A DNA stretch of 17,591 bases, taken from contig CAZCAC010000160.1 in assembly GCA_964496575.1 (NCBI GenBank), forward strand, positions 1-17,591, given 5' to 3'. This document shows, piece after piece, positions 7,379 through 15,633 of this stretch. How positions within the stretch are numbered: position 1 is the first letter of the stretch; each line of letters opens with the position of its first letter. The translations under genes were made by a program, and so were the position numbers. The notes beneath the pieces were generated by a model that was given only the letters and a program-made list of their open reading frames with translations, searched no databases and was not told where the DNA came from. The stretch is from CAZCAC01 sp964496575 (GTDB lineage Bacteria; Planctomycetota; UBA1135; GCA-002686595).

Positions 7379-10300
7379 TCACTGGACAGGCCAGACGGGG
7401 CGGACACCCATGGCGTGATCCCGGTCGTCGGGGGCCGTGATCATTCGATAGGCGGAGCGTGCCTGGCGGTGACCACGATTGTACGCACCTCCACGAGTGA
7501 TGAAGAGCCCCGAGCTCCGGTCTCGGCAGAGTGGATCGTCGATCGGGCTGACCAAGTAGAAGTCCTTGCGCGAGCTGTCCAGACAGATCTCGCCGACATT
7601 TCCGTGTACGTGATGCAGCCCGAAGGGATTGGGGCGGAAGGAGTCCACCGGGGCGTGGCAAGTGTAGCCATCGTCCAGCCAGGGCAGGGTGCTCCAATCC
7701 TGTCCGCCGATCTCGCTGGCGTACTTGTCCGCGAGGTTCGCGACGCCGATGAGGCTCTCCTTCTCATCGCCACACCACCAGCGGGAGTGGGTGCCTCCCC
7801 GAGCCGTCAGCTCCCACTCGGCTTCGGTCGGGAGTCGCATTCCGAAGCGGGGAAGGACCCGGCAACAGTCATTCCAGCTCACGTTCTCGACCGGGTGCGA
7901 GAGGCTGATGCGGCCTCCGTCGCGAATCCATTGCCTCGACTTGGCCAGGGGTGGATAGAGGCTGGGGTTGTGGCCGGTCAGGGCGATCCACTGCCCCTGA
8001 GTCATCTCGTACTTCGACACGAAGAACGGAGACAGCCGGACACGGTGCACGGGGGATTCACTCATCGTGATCCCGTCGGTGGGATCGTAGTTCATGAAAC
8101 CCGGGCGGCCGTCCGATCCCATCCAGTCCTCCGTGGCTCCCAGGAGAACGAAGACCAGGCCGCTCGACTCTTCCACGTGGAGACGGCCGTCTTCGGTTCG
8201 TTGCGGCTCGTCACCCGAGGCCACGTGCCAGAACTCCCACAGGCCGGAGACCGGATCCGGGCCGAGAGGTACCAGGCCGACCTGGACCCCGAGATCGAGC
8301 TCGGGGTGGGCGAGTCGAATCTCCTCCGCGCAGGCTGCCCACCTCTCGTGATAGTAACCGCCCGGCGCGTAGGCATCACGCAGGCGCCGGCAGAGGGCCA
8401 GTCGCCAGGACACACTCCAGCCACTCTCGTCGGTCCTTCCCCCGGGCGACAGGAGCCCCGTCTCCTCGTCGGCCAGGGCCTCGATCCGGGGGATCAGGTG
8501 GGCGAGCTGATTGTGCAGCCAGCGGATGCTGCGATCCCCTTCCGGCTCTTCGGGGAAGCGCCACTCGTTCGACCGGTGAGCCAGGGCGAGCTCCGCCAGA
8601 CGCCGCTCGAGATCCTTGATCTCGGTCTGCACCGCCTGACCGTCGTTCTCGTTCACGGCCGCGATCTGGGCATCGATCCACTCCACCATCTTTCGCCGAG
8701 GCTCCACATCCTCCGGTGAGCCGTCCTCCAGCGCTGCCTGGAACGCCTCGCGAGCGCCGTCATCGTCACCGAGGGCGAAGCACGCCAGGCCCACGGTGAC
8801 GAGCGGGCTGGGGCTGGTCGCGGAAGGAGCCAGCTCGACGGATTGGCGGGCGAGCGCGAGCCCGAGGCCTTCCCGGCCGAACACATCGCGGGTGGGATGG
8901 ACCAGAGCGAAAGCCATGTTGTTCAGCTGGGTCCATTCCTGAACATAGTCCGCCTGATCCAGCTCGGGCACCTCGATGGCCGCACCGTCGCGACGAACGG
9001 ACTCGGACCTGCGCAGGGCGTCCAGCTTCGAGGCGAGCGTCTGCATCTCCGGGTCCTCGTCGATCGCCTTCCCGGCATCGACGACACCGCCGGGTCTCAC
9101 ACTCACCGCCCGCGACCGGATCGTCTCCAGGCTCGAGCGAAGCACCGGCAGGGAGGCGACCAGCGACTCGGCCCGATCGATCCAGGCGACCAGGTCCTCC
9201 TCCAGGGCCGGACGGACGGGCCAGAGGCCTCGTTCCTCGGCGAGGAGATCGATCAGCTCCTGCTCCTTCGAGTTGTCCTCCAGGATGCCCTGAGCCTCGA
9301 GCAGGTCCACGTTCTGCCGCGCGATTCTCAGGCCCAGGATCGACATGACGACGACGGCGATGACGATCACCGCGGAGGTCGCGCTCTTGGCCGGGTTGCG
9401 ACGAGCCCACTTGAGCCCCCTCTCCAGCCGTGACGGCGGTCTGGCCAGGATCGGGCGTCTCTCCAGGAATCGCAGGAGATCGTCCGCCATCGCCGTCATG
9501 TCCGGATAGCGCTTCCCCGGTGCCTTCTCCATCGCCTTGCTGCAGATCACCGACAGATCCCTGGGCACCTGGGACCTCAGCGTCCGCGGCTCCGGTGGCG
9601 TGCTGAAGAGGATCCGATGGCAGATCTGGTGCGCCGTATCCCCCTCGAAGGGACGGGTGAGCGTCAGCAGCTCGTAGAGCACGACTCCCAGGGCGAACAC
9701 GTCCGTGCCGTTCCCGATCGTCCGCCTGTCTCCCGACACCTGCTCCGGGCTCATGTACAGGTAGGTTCCGACGATCTGTCCCGTCCGGGACAGGGCGGAG
9801 GTGTCGTCCACCTTGGCCAGACCGAAGTCGCCGACCTTCGGCTGCCCCCGCTCGGTGAGCAGGATGTTCTGAGGCTTGATGTCCCGGTGGACGACGCCCT
9901 CCTGATGAGCGGCCGCCAGGGCCAGGGCGACGCGACGCACGAGCTCGGCGATTCGCCGGTAGCCGTCCGTCGGTACGACGGCCTCGCGGTGTACCTCGTC
10001 CAACCAGTCCCTCAGGGTACGGCCGCCGGGAACGAGCTCCTGGGCGATCCACAGGACCCCTTCCTCCTGGCCCGAGCCGTACACCGCCACGAGACCTTCG
10101 TGAGCCAGGCGTGCGCCGGCTCGGGCTTCCCGTTCGAAGAGGGCCTGGTCCCGCGCGGATACCCGATCGGGGTTCAGCAGCTTCAAGGCCACGCGTCGAC
10201 CGAGGGAGGGCTGCTCCGCTTCCCACACGCTGCCCTGCCCACCCCGACCGAGCTCTCGCACCAGCTCGAACTCGCCGATGACCTGGCCGGGTCGAGGATG

Positions 10301-10531
10301 GCTCCTCGCTCCGGGCCTGGGCGTCACACCCCCGAGCAGGGCCTCGGCACGCTTCCAGTCCTCCCACATCACTCGCAAGTCGTCCGCCTGTGGCGAGTAC
10401 TCCGAGAGCCAGGTCTCGAACTCCAGGCCGGGCTCTGCTTCCAGCTGCTCCAGGAACCGGTGAAAGAGAGCTGCTACGTCGTTGGATTCGGTGTTCACCC
10501 GCGGAGTGTACCGGATGTCCGCTGGATTCAT
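7379..10531 (-). CDS. Transmembrane serine/threonine protein kinase with C-terminal SUMF1/FGE-like domain
   Basis: The product is about 1050 residues from the ATG at 10531. No start has a good ribosome-binding site; an ATG at 10552 and a GTG at 10498 are alternatives. The PknB-type kinase domain (about 85-355) is complete: GRGGQGSVW glycine loop, K117 in VALKLL, catalytic D217 in VHRDIKPQN, D235 in GDFGLAKV, and MSPEQV. One membrane helix follows (about 382-401), then a helical, partly TPR-like outer region (about 405-785) and a SUMF1/FGE-sulfatase fold (about 790-1050). The conserved landmarks are KYEMTQGQW, RLPTEAEWE and HGNVGE. The place where true formylglycine-generating enzymes have their two active cysteines reads RGGAYNRGHRQARSAYR, with no Cys, so oxidase activity is unlikely and ligand sensing is more plausible. 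Such fusions are abundant in planctomycetes. It lies 165 nt downstream of the TPR-like gene. Confidence 0.93.
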   Translation of the reverse strand: MNPADIRYTPRVNTESNDVAALFHRFLEQLEAEPGLEFETWLSEYSPQADDLRVMWEDWKRAEALLGGVTPRPGARSHPRPGQVIGEFELVRELGRGGQGSVWEAEQPSLGRRVALKLLNPDRVSARDQALFEREARAGARLAHEGLVAVYGSGQEEGVLWIAQELVPGGRTLRDWLDEVHREAVVPTDGYRRIAELVRRVALALAAAHQEGVVHRDIKPQNILLTERGQPKVGDFGLAKVDDTSALSRTGQIVGTYLYMSPEQVSGDRRTIGNGTDVFALGVVLYELLTLTRPFEGDTAHQICHRILFSTPPEPRTLRSQVPRDLSVICSKAMEKAPGKRYPDMTAMADDLLRFLERRPILARPPSRLERGLKWARRNPAKSATSAVIVIAVVVMSILGLRIARQNVDLLEAQGILEDNSKEQELIDLLAEERGLWPVRPALEEDLVAWIDRAESLVASLPVLRSSLETIRSRAVSVRPGGVVDAGKAIDEDPEMQTLASKLDALRRSESVRRDGAAIEVPELDQADYVQEWTQLNNMAFALVHPTRDVFGREGLGLALARQSVELAPSATSPSPLVTVGLACFALGDDDGAREAFQAALEDGSPEDVEPRRKMVEWIDAQIAAVNENDGQAVQTEIKDLERRLAELALAHRSNEWRFPEEPEGDRSIRWLHNQLAHLIPRIEALADEETGLLSPGGRTDESGWSVSWRLALCRRLRDAYAPGGYYHERWAACAEEIRLAHPELDLGVQVGLVPLGPDPVSGLWEFWHVASGDEPQRTEDGRLHVEESSGLVFVLLGATEDWMGSDGRPGFMNYDPTDGITMSESPVHRVRLSPFFVSKYEMTQGQWIALTGHNPSLYPPLAKSRQWIRDGGRISLSHPVENVSWNDCCRVLPRFGMRLPTEAEWELTARGGTHSRWWCGDEKESLIGVANLADKYASEIGGQDWSTLPWLDDGYTCHAPVDSFRPNPFGLHHVHGNVGEICLDSSRKDFYLVSPIDDPLCRDRSSGLFITRGGAYNRGHRQARSAYRMITAPDDRDHAMGVRPVWPVQ

Positions 10532-10607
10532 GCACGGTCGGATAAGACCCATCAAGCGTCCACACGGCCGACCCCGGCCCGGTCGGGACGGAATCGGCAG
10601 CGAGGAA

Positions 10608-10636
10608 ATCCCGACGAGGCTGTCCTGATTCGGGAT
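10608..10636 (-). terminator. Stem-loop between the TPR-like gene and the kinase gene
   Basis: A perfect 7-bp inverted repeat, ATCCCGA (10608-10614) and TCGGGAT (10630-10636), encloses a 15-nt loop about 60 nt after the TPR-like gene's stop. Read on the minus strand it is followed by TTCCTC, a weak pyrimidine tail. A second 6-bp inverted repeat (10568-10573 with 10581-10586) lies closer to the kinase start. Either could attenuate read-through; neither has a strong U tract. Confidence 0.3.
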
Positions 10637-10696
10637 CCGCTGGTGGTCGTCGCGCCAGATCGACGCTGCATCGACAACGAGCCGCGCATCGGGCCC

Positions 10697-12172
10697 TCAG
10701 TCGAAGACGAGCTCCGCGGGCCACCAGGCGCCGCGCTCCTCGTCGTCCTCGGCCAGCGGATCGAAGCCCCGAGCGGCGCGCTCCAAGCGGACGAGCAGCC
10801 ACGCCTCCTCGGGCTCCAGCTCGCGCCCCTGCTCCCAGGCCTGGATCGCCTCGTCCCGCCTCCCGGCGATCCAGCAAGCCTTGGCGTACCAGTTCCAGTC
10901 CCAGGCACTGTCCTCCTTCACCCGAGCGCGCATGACGGGGAGCACGCGATCGGGACCCAGCGTGGCGGCGCGGTACAGCCAATCGCAGTCGAAGTCGTAG
11001 TTATCGAGGCTCTCGTCGTCGAAGGCGCGCAGGAACGAGTCCACCGCCAGCGTCTCGTCTCCGAGCGCCGCCTGACACTCACCGAGCCGGATCCAGGACT
11101 CACCATCGGCCTCCTGCTCCCGGAAGGTACGGCGCAGGTATCGTATCCATCGCTCGGGCGCCAACCTCACCATCAGCTCGTGGTGATCGTCGACGAACCA
11201 GAAGGGGCCCTCGTCGAGCTCCTGGAAGAGCTGCTGGACGATCTCCTCCGATCGCCCGCGAAGCTCGAGGAAATCGAACAGCTGCTCGCGGGCGGCCCTG
11301 TAGGGATTGCCGCAAGGGCCGGGCGCAATCAGATTCTCGCGCAGCAGGACCTCCGCCTCTTCCGGGGCGAGCTGCGCGACCGCGATCAAACCCTCGTCGC
11401 CGAGTGCACGCCGATCGAGCAACTCGAGCAGGAAGGGGCGCGCCTCGGCCGACCGCCCGACGTGGTGCAGGAGAACCGCGAACCGGTAGACCTCGTCGTC
11501 GTACCGGCGGGGGAAATCCAGCGACGGCGCGAAGTCCCCGAAGGTCTCCAGCGCTCGCTCCGGCGCGAGCCGGACCAGCGCCTCGAACACGCCGTCCTCG
11601 TCCGGGTCCTCGGCGAAGATCTGGAGGTTGAGCTCGGTGGCGCGAGGGGTGTCACCCCGAGAGAGGTGCAGCTGCGCCACTCGGACCCGGTCCTCCGAGT
11701 CCAGGTCCACGCCTTCCTCGAGCAGGCGGTCGGCGAGCTGCGCGTCGCCTCTCTGCAAGGCGATCCGGAAGAGGAACTCGCTCGCCGCTTCCGGGTCTCG
11801 CGCGAGGGCTCGCACCAAACCACCTCCGTCGGACCAGGCCTGGATCCTCTCCAGCCAACCATCGACTTCGCCGCTCCGCGCGATCCGGAGAAGGAACTCG
11901 TTCGTCGCCGCCGGATCGCGCGCGAGGACCTCCACCAACCCACCTGCGTTGGACCAGGCCTGGATCTCCTCGAGCCAGCCGTCGATCGGCAATCCAGGCG
12001 AGGCCGGATCGTGGCGCTCCAGGGTAGAGCGGGCGACAGCCGGAGCGACGGAGTCTCCTCTCTCTCCCCCACCGCCGGGCGTCGAGGCGGCGAGGATCCC
12101 GCCGAGGAACCCCACGACGAGGCAGAGGACGGCGATCAGGCTGGAGGCAGCGGGCGTCTTCATCTCGTGCAT
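10697..12172 (-). CDS. Membrane-anchored TPR-like repeat protein
   Basis: The product is 491 residues from the ATG at 12172 (an ATG at 12163 is an alternative; neither has a strong ribosome-binding site). Residues about 10-30 form one hydrophobic segment, so it is probably tethered to the membrane with the bulk outside the cytoplasm. A Gly-rich linker follows, then two tandem 40-residue units that both contain IQAWS, GGLV, ARDP and EFL, encoded by a 120-bp duplication. The rest is alpha-helical and acidic with degenerate TPR-like pairs such as WIRLGECQAALGD and WYAKACWIAGRRDEAIQAWE. No catalytic motif is seen. Repeats of this type usually mediate protein contacts. It precedes the kinase-SUMF1 gene on the same strand, so a shared role is possible but not shown. 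The open frame upstream of 12172 has no coding character and runs antisense to a gene remnant. Confidence 0.8.
   Translation of the reverse strand: MHEMKTPAASSLIAVLCLVVGFLGGILAASTPGGGGERGDSVAPAVARSTLERHDPASPGLPIDGWLEEIQAWSNAGGLVEVLARDPAATNEFLLRIARSGEVDGWLERIQAWSDGGGLVRALARDPEAASEFLFRIALQRGDAQLADRLLEEGVDLDSEDRVRVAQLHLSRGDTPRATELNLQIFAEDPDEDGVFEALVRLAPERALETFGDFAPSLDFPRRYDDEVYRFAVLLHHVGRSAEARPFLLELLDRRALGDEGLIAVAQLAPEEAEVLLRENLIAPGPCGNPYRAAREQLFDFLELRGRSEEIVQQLFQELDEGPFWFVDDHHELMVRLAPERWIRYLRRTFREQEADGESWIRLGECQAALGDETLAVDSFLRAFDDESLDNYDFDCDWLYRAATLGPDRVLPVMRARVKEDSAWDWNWYAKACWIAGRRDEAIQAWEQGRELEPEEAWLLVRLERAARGFDPLAEDDEERGAWWPAELVFD
11761..12000. repeat. Two adjacent 120-bp direct repeats inside the TPR-like gene
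   Basis: Bases 11761-11880 and 11881-12000 align end to end. They share CGATCCGGA at the left edge and GGACCAGGCCTGGATC at exactly 120-base spacing (11831 and 11951). They encode two copies of a 40-residue helical unit, which points to a fairly recent in-frame duplication. Confidence 0.85.
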
Positions 12173-12269
12173 GACGCACCCGGTTGCAAGTGTCGTACCA
12201 CCGCTCGCGAGAGCTCCGCGGCACCTCCAGGCGCGATTCCCGGGCCCCGCTGTTACGAGACCCTCCCTG

Positions 12270-12692
12270 CTCTTCCCCGGGGAGCTACCTGTCCGGCTGC
12301 AGCTCCCACTCGAGGAGGGTGACCTCGTCCGCGAGCTCGCTGAGGACGATCTCCCGGGAAGCGACGGTCTTCTCGCCCTGCACGACGGGAACGAGCCGGA
12401 GCTGGATCCGGACGACCGGCACCGAATCAGGCTGTACGACCTGCGAGCGGATCCGCAATACCAGCTCGACGTGTGGGAGGAACACCCCGAGATCGCCAGC
12501 GAGTACCGCCAGTTCGCGATCGACTGGCTCGGTCGGAGGGCCGGCCACGACTGGCGAGACACCTCCAAGGTCCAGGCTGGAGGGGTTGCGCGCCAGATGG
12601 CCGCCCTCGGCTACAATGCCGGAGCCGAGATCGAGGCGACCGAGTGGTTCGATACCGAATGCACCTGCGCGTGGCACCAGAGGTTCGACTAG
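12270..12692 (+). pseudogene. Remnant: C-terminal tail of a sulfatase
   Basis: The frame ending at the TAG at 12690-12692 carries the typical C-terminal part of a type I sulfatase. It has RIRLYDLRADPQYQ, then a helix containing EEHPEIASEYRQFAIDWL, then MAALGYNAG (family pattern: LYDL-x-ADP ... ALGY). The last residues are CTCAWHQRFD. No ATG, GTG or TTG precedes the conserved part before the frame becomes antisense to the TPR-like gene. The sulfatase core (the CxPxR site and metal ligands) is absent, so this looks like the end of a deleted gene, not a working enzyme. The left edge is approximate. Confidence 0.6.
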
Positions 12693-12697
12693 GAGAG

Positions 12698-12769
12698 AGG
12701 AAGCTCGAAATCCACGATCGGGTCGAGCTCGCTCGGTACGCGATACGCGAAGGACTGGCCGAGGCCTGA
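12698..12769 (+). pseudogene. Remnant: C-terminal tail of a LuxR/NarL-type DNA-binding response regulator
   Basis: In a different frame from the sulfatase tail, and beginning within a few bases of its stop, this segment encodes IHDRVELARYAIREGL followed by AEA and a TGA. This is the usual last helix of NarL/FixJ-type HTH domains (pattern: KLG-hydrophobic-x-x-R-x-x-L-x-x-YA-x-x-x-GL). The receiver domain and recognition helix are missing. It looks like a second truncated gene fused by deletion to the sulfatase tail. A chance resemblance is possible because only about 22 residues remain. Confidence 0.5.
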
Positions 12770-12777
12770 GCGATACC

Positions 12778-12803
12778 GAGCCCGGGCACTCCCTGCCGGG
12801 TTC
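12778..12803 (+). terminator. Stem-loop retained after the LuxR-type remnant
   Basis: CCCGG plus CA (12781-12788, with one bulged G) pairs with TGCCGGG (12794-12800). Weaker flanking pairs GAG/TTC extend the stem. It begins 8 nt after the remnant's TGA. The placement suggests that the terminator of the lost gene survived. No long T run follows. Confidence 0.4.
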
Positions 12804-12908
12804 ACCCGGAACCACTCGCTTCGCCGTTTCCTGTCGCGGAATACCCCGACGATCGAGTCGTCCACCCCGACCCCGACGACCCCCGAGCCGAATCGAGAGA
12901 CCTCCAAC

Positions 12909-14258
12909 ATGGGATCCAGAGCCCTGCTCGTCAGCCTGACCCTGCTGGCCGCCGCCCTCGCCGTAATCCTGCTCCGGTTCGGTGGCGACCGGCAGGAGGC
13001 CGCTCCCGACCTCGCCCCGGGGCAGGAACGGCCCGCCGATTCGAGCGACCCGGCTCCCCTGCGCGGGCTGGAGACGGGGCGCGTGGCGGTGGAGGAGCCG
13101 GGGCCAGCGGCGAGTGAGGAGGATCCTCCGGAAGCTGCCGAACCGGAGACCGAGGCCGAACCCGCAGCGCCCCCGCCCGGTTGCCTCCGCGTGGTCGTCC
13201 GGCGTGGAGGTGCCCCGGTCGCCGGCCGCACCGTCCACCTCCTGCGCAGCCGGAGCTACTGGTTGCCGCGCGATCTCTCCGCGGTCGAGGCCGAGCTCGT
13301 CCACCTGATCCTCGACGCGGAGGGAGAAGCGATCGCGTGTTCCCTCGAGCCCGGTACGTACATCGTGGGGGTCGAGCTCGATCCGGGACAGATCCCCCAG
13401 CGGCGGGTGAAGCTCGTCGCGGAGGAGGGTGCGACGGTCCGGTTCGACCTCGCGGGAGCCTCTCTGACCGGCCATGTCTACGACGACGACGGCGTTCCCG
13501 TGGAGGGAGCCCGGGTGCAGGTGGACTCCAGCGCGGCCATCGTGGTGTGGACCGACGCTCAGGGCGCCTATCGCGTCGAGGCGATCGCCGAGGGTGTGCA
13601 CTGGGTGGGAGTGAACCGCGACGGCAGTTCCTTCTCCGAGGGGGAGCACATGCTCCAGGTGGCCTTCGCCGAGGGAGAGGCGAAGCGTCTCGACTTCGGC
13701 GATCCCGCCGGGCTGGCGACCTGGAGCGGGTTCCTGCGCAACCGCGCGGGAGATCCGGTCGGCAGCCCGGAGGGCCTCCGGAGGCCCGCTCGGCTCCACC
13801 TCCTGCGCCTGGAGGACCGTGACTATAGAACGATCCCGGTCGGGGAGGACGGCCGCTTCACGGTACGGCTCGCCAGGGGGCGGTACCAGGTCAAGGTCAA
13901 CCCTCCGGGGCAGAGGGACCGGCTGAGCATCCACGAGGACCTGCCGATCGACTCGGCCGACCTCGAACAGGACATCGTCCTGCCCGGGACGCGCGTGTCC
14001 GGCCGGGTTCGCGATCCGCTGACGGGTGAGCCCGGGCGGGGGCGACACCGGCATACCGTCCAGGCACACCTCGAGGGCCAGACGCATTCCGCGGCGTTCC
14101 ATCGCACGCTGATCGCCCCCGACGGCCGCTACGCCATCGACGGGCTGGGGCCCGGTGTGTGGCGCATCGGCCCGAGCGGTACATCGCTCGAGGACTACCT
14201 CGAGGTCCGCGTGCGCGAGGAGGACGTCGAGCTCAGCGTCGACCTCGAGCACCCGTAG
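12909..14258 (+). CDS. Membrane-anchored protein with carboxypeptidase-regulatory-like beta domains
   Basis: The product is 449 residues from the ATG at 12909, preceded by a purine-rich GAGAGA 8 nt upstream. Residues about 4-22 are a hydrophobic anchor. A Pro/Glu/Ala-rich linker (about 24-92) follows, then about four immunoglobulin-like units of the carboxypeptidase-regulatory / Cna-B type. Examples are GCLRVVVRRGGAPVAGRTV, SLTGHVYDDDGVPVEGARV with TDAQGAYRVEAI, and VSGRVRDPLTGEPG with APDGRYAIDGL. These domains are structural and often adhesive or stalk-like; no enzyme motif is seen. It is probably held on the cytoplasmic membrane with the domains in the periplasm. It is convergent with mdh. 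The gene-remnant region directly upstream probably contains its promoter. Confidence 0.85.
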   Translation: MGSRALLVSLTLLAAALAVILLRFGGDRQEAAPDLAPGQERPADSSDPAPLRGLETGRVAVEEPGPAASEEDPPEAAEPETEAEPAAPPPGCLRVVVRRGGAPVAGRTVHLLRSRSYWLPRDLSAVEAELVHLILDAEGEAIACSLEPGTYIVGVELDPGQIPQRRVKLVAEEGATVRFDLAGASLTGHVYDDDGVPVEGARVQVDSSAAIVVWTDAQGAYRVEAIAEGVHWVGVNRDGSSFSEGEHMLQVAFAEGEAKRLDFGDPAGLATWSGFLRNRAGDPVGSPEGLRRPARLHLLRLEDRDYRTIPVGEDGRFTVRLARGRYQVKVNPPGQRDRLSIHEDLPIDSADLEQDIVLPGTRVSGRVRDPLTGEPGRGRHRHTVQAHLEGQTHSAAFHRTLIAPDGRYAIDGLGPGVWRIGPSGTSLEDYLEVRVREEDVELSVDLEHP

Positions 14259-14266
14259 ACGAAGCA

Positions 14267-14294
14267 GGCCCCCCCCGCAACGGCAGGGAGGGCC
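14267..14294. terminator. GC-rich stem-loop between two convergent genes
   Basis: GGCCCCCCC (14267-14275) can pair with GGGAGGGCC (14286-14294), with one C/A mismatch and a 10-nt loop. It sits between the + strand stop at 14258 and the minus-strand mdh stop at 14318, so it could serve both transcripts. It lacks a U tract on either strand. Confidence 0.5.
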
Positions 14295-14317
14295 CGTGCT
14301 CGGAAGCTGAATGTCGC

Positions 14318-15328
14318 CTACAGGCTCTTCAGCATCTCGTCGACCTCGTCGCAGGTCTTGCGGACGGCTCCGACGGAGTGATCGAAGGCCTTCTTCTCGT
14401 CGTCGGTCAGGTCGACCTGGATGACTTCCTCGACGCCGTTCTTGCCCAGGATGGCCGGCACGCCGACGAAGATGCCGTCGACGCCGTACTCGCCCTCGAG
14501 CTTGGCGCACACGGGGATGATCTTGCGCTTGTCGTAGATGATCGCCTCGGCCATCTCCAGCGCGGCCCAGGCGGGAGAGACGAACGCCGAACCGAAGCCG
14601 AGCAGTCCGACCACTTCACCGCCCGCCTTGCGGGTACGGGTTTCGATCGCCTCCAGGGTCTTCTCGTCGACGAACTTGGTCACCGGCATCCCGCCGACCA
14701 GGCAGGAGCTGCGCACCGGAACCATGGTGTCGCCGTGCCCCCCGAGGACCAGGGCGCTCACGCTCTCCACCGAGACGTTCGCGGCCTCGGCGACGAACGC
14801 GCAGTAGCGGCCCGAATCGAGCTGGCCGGCCATGCCGACGAGCTTGTTCTTCGTGGGCTTGAGCCGCTTGTCCAGCGTGTAGACGATGGCGTCCAGCGGG
14901 TTGGCGACGGAGATGACGGTAGCGCCCGGGCAGTTCTTCGCGATGCCCTCGGCGACCTGGTTGGTGACCTTGAGGTTGATGGTCAGCAGCTCCTCGCGGG
15001 TCGGGAAGGTGCCGTCGGGGCGCGCCTTGCGCGGAACGCCTGCGGTGTTGATGACCAGCTCGGCGCCATCGAGAGACGAGTAGTCCTTGGAACCGACGCA
15101 GCGGATGTCCTTGCCGATCGTCGGAAGGCCTTCGGCGATGTCCAGGCACTTGCCCCGGGACACCGACTGCTTGCCGACGACTTCCTGGCGCTCCGGCGAG
15201 TCGTCCGGGTTGACGAACGGAGCCGGATCGACGAGGCCCACTTCGCGGGCCAGCCCACGCTGGGCGATTTCCTGGGTCAAGACACCGCCGATGTAGCCGC
15301 CACCGATGAGCCCGATCTTGTTCAGCAT
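14318..15328 (-). CDS. mdh: Malate dehydrogenase (LDH-like MDH family) with two insertions
   Basis: The product is 336 residues, with AAGGAG 7 nt before the ATG at 15328. It catalyses NAD-dependent malate/oxaloacetate interconversion in the cytoplasm. The motifs are the Rossmann loop GLIGGGYIGG (residues 6-15), the NAD-selecting D34, R100 at the position where Arg marks malate and Gln marks lactate specificity, R111 on the mobile loop, N143, D171 and R174 in LDSGR, and H198 in GGHGD. The family is usually about 310-320 residues. Here roughly 16 extra residues follow D34 (about 36-58). Also, the active-site loop between R100 and R111 is about 5 residues longer than the usual RKPGMSR spacing. 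All catalytic residues are kept, so it should be active. It is monocistronic in this window, with a possible promoter about 125 nt upstream. Confidence 0.93.
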   Translation of the reverse strand: MLNKIGLIGGGYIGGVLTQEIAQRGLAREVGLVDPAPFVNPDDSPERQEVVGKQSVSRGKCLDIAEGLPTIGKDIRCVGSKDYSSLDGAELVINTAGVPRKARPDGTFPTREELLTINLKVTNQVAEGIAKNCPGATVISVANPLDAIVYTLDKRLKPTKNKLVGMAGQLDSGRYCAFVAEAANVSVESVSALVLGGHGDTMVPVRSSCLVGGMPVTKFVDEKTLEAIETRTRKAGGEVVGLLGFGSAFVSPAWAALEMAEAIIYDKRKIIPVCAKLEGEYGVDGIFVGVPAILGKNGVEEVIQVDLTDDEKKAFDHSVGAVRKTCDEVDEMLKSL

Positions 15329-15335
15329 TGCTGTT

Positions 15336-15341
15336 CTCCTT
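15336..15341 (-). promoter_or_regulatory. Shine-Dalgarno site of mdh
   Basis: Read on the minus strand this is AAGGAG, 7 nt before the ATG at 15328. It is the strongest ribosome-binding site in the window apart from the one at 7229, consistent with a highly translated housekeeping gene. Confidence 0.75.
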
Positions 15342-15452
15342 ATCTCGTGTCCTTGAGGCCTTGAACGCCTCGGGTTGCCTTCCCCGACGTCATCGATCGG
15401 CCGACCTCCCGGGGGCGCGAAACGACACGGGTGCTGTTCGAGAGCGCCGAGC

Positions 15453-15482
15453 AGGATACGAGATCGGAGGGGTTCTCACCAA
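15453..15482 (-). promoter_or_regulatory. Possible sigma70-type promoter for mdh
   Basis: On the minus strand, TTGGTG (15477-15482) and TATCCT (15453-15458) are separated by 18 nt. They match the -35 and -10 consensus at 4 of 6 bases each or slightly fewer. It would give a leader of about 120 nt before mdh. Chance matches of this quality are common. Confidence 0.25.
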
Positions 15483-15633
15483 CCGACAGGCCGGATCGTT
15501 CACTCCGGAATCAGGGCTGCTCCGTACTACTCCGTACGCGACGCGGGAAGACGAGGTAAGAGAGTCTCCGCCTCGATTCCTGCCATCGCGGTGGGAATCG
15601 TGGTGGAGCCGCCCTGGACCCGTCTCGGCGCCG

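Noticed and set aside
9617..12322. Long + strand open frame spanning the kinase and the TPR-like gene
   Set aside because: It runs antisense across two well-supported genes and their spacer and has no recognisable domain.
12173..12568. N-terminal extension of the TPR-like protein to 12568
   Set aside because: The extension is Ser/Arg-rich, lacks structure and lies antisense to the sulfatase remnant. The membrane anchor begins right after the ATG at 12172.
12285..14510. Long minus-strand open frame opposite the carboxypeptidase-regulatory-like gene
   Set aside because: It crosses mdh's 3' end, the stem-loop and the remnant region. The + strand gene has a membrane anchor and domain repeats, while this frame has none.
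15529..15545. Short GTAC-containing direct/inverted repeat as an operator or att site
   Set aside because: The repeated element is under 10 bases with no partner copy or mobile gene nearby, so chance is a sufficient explanation.
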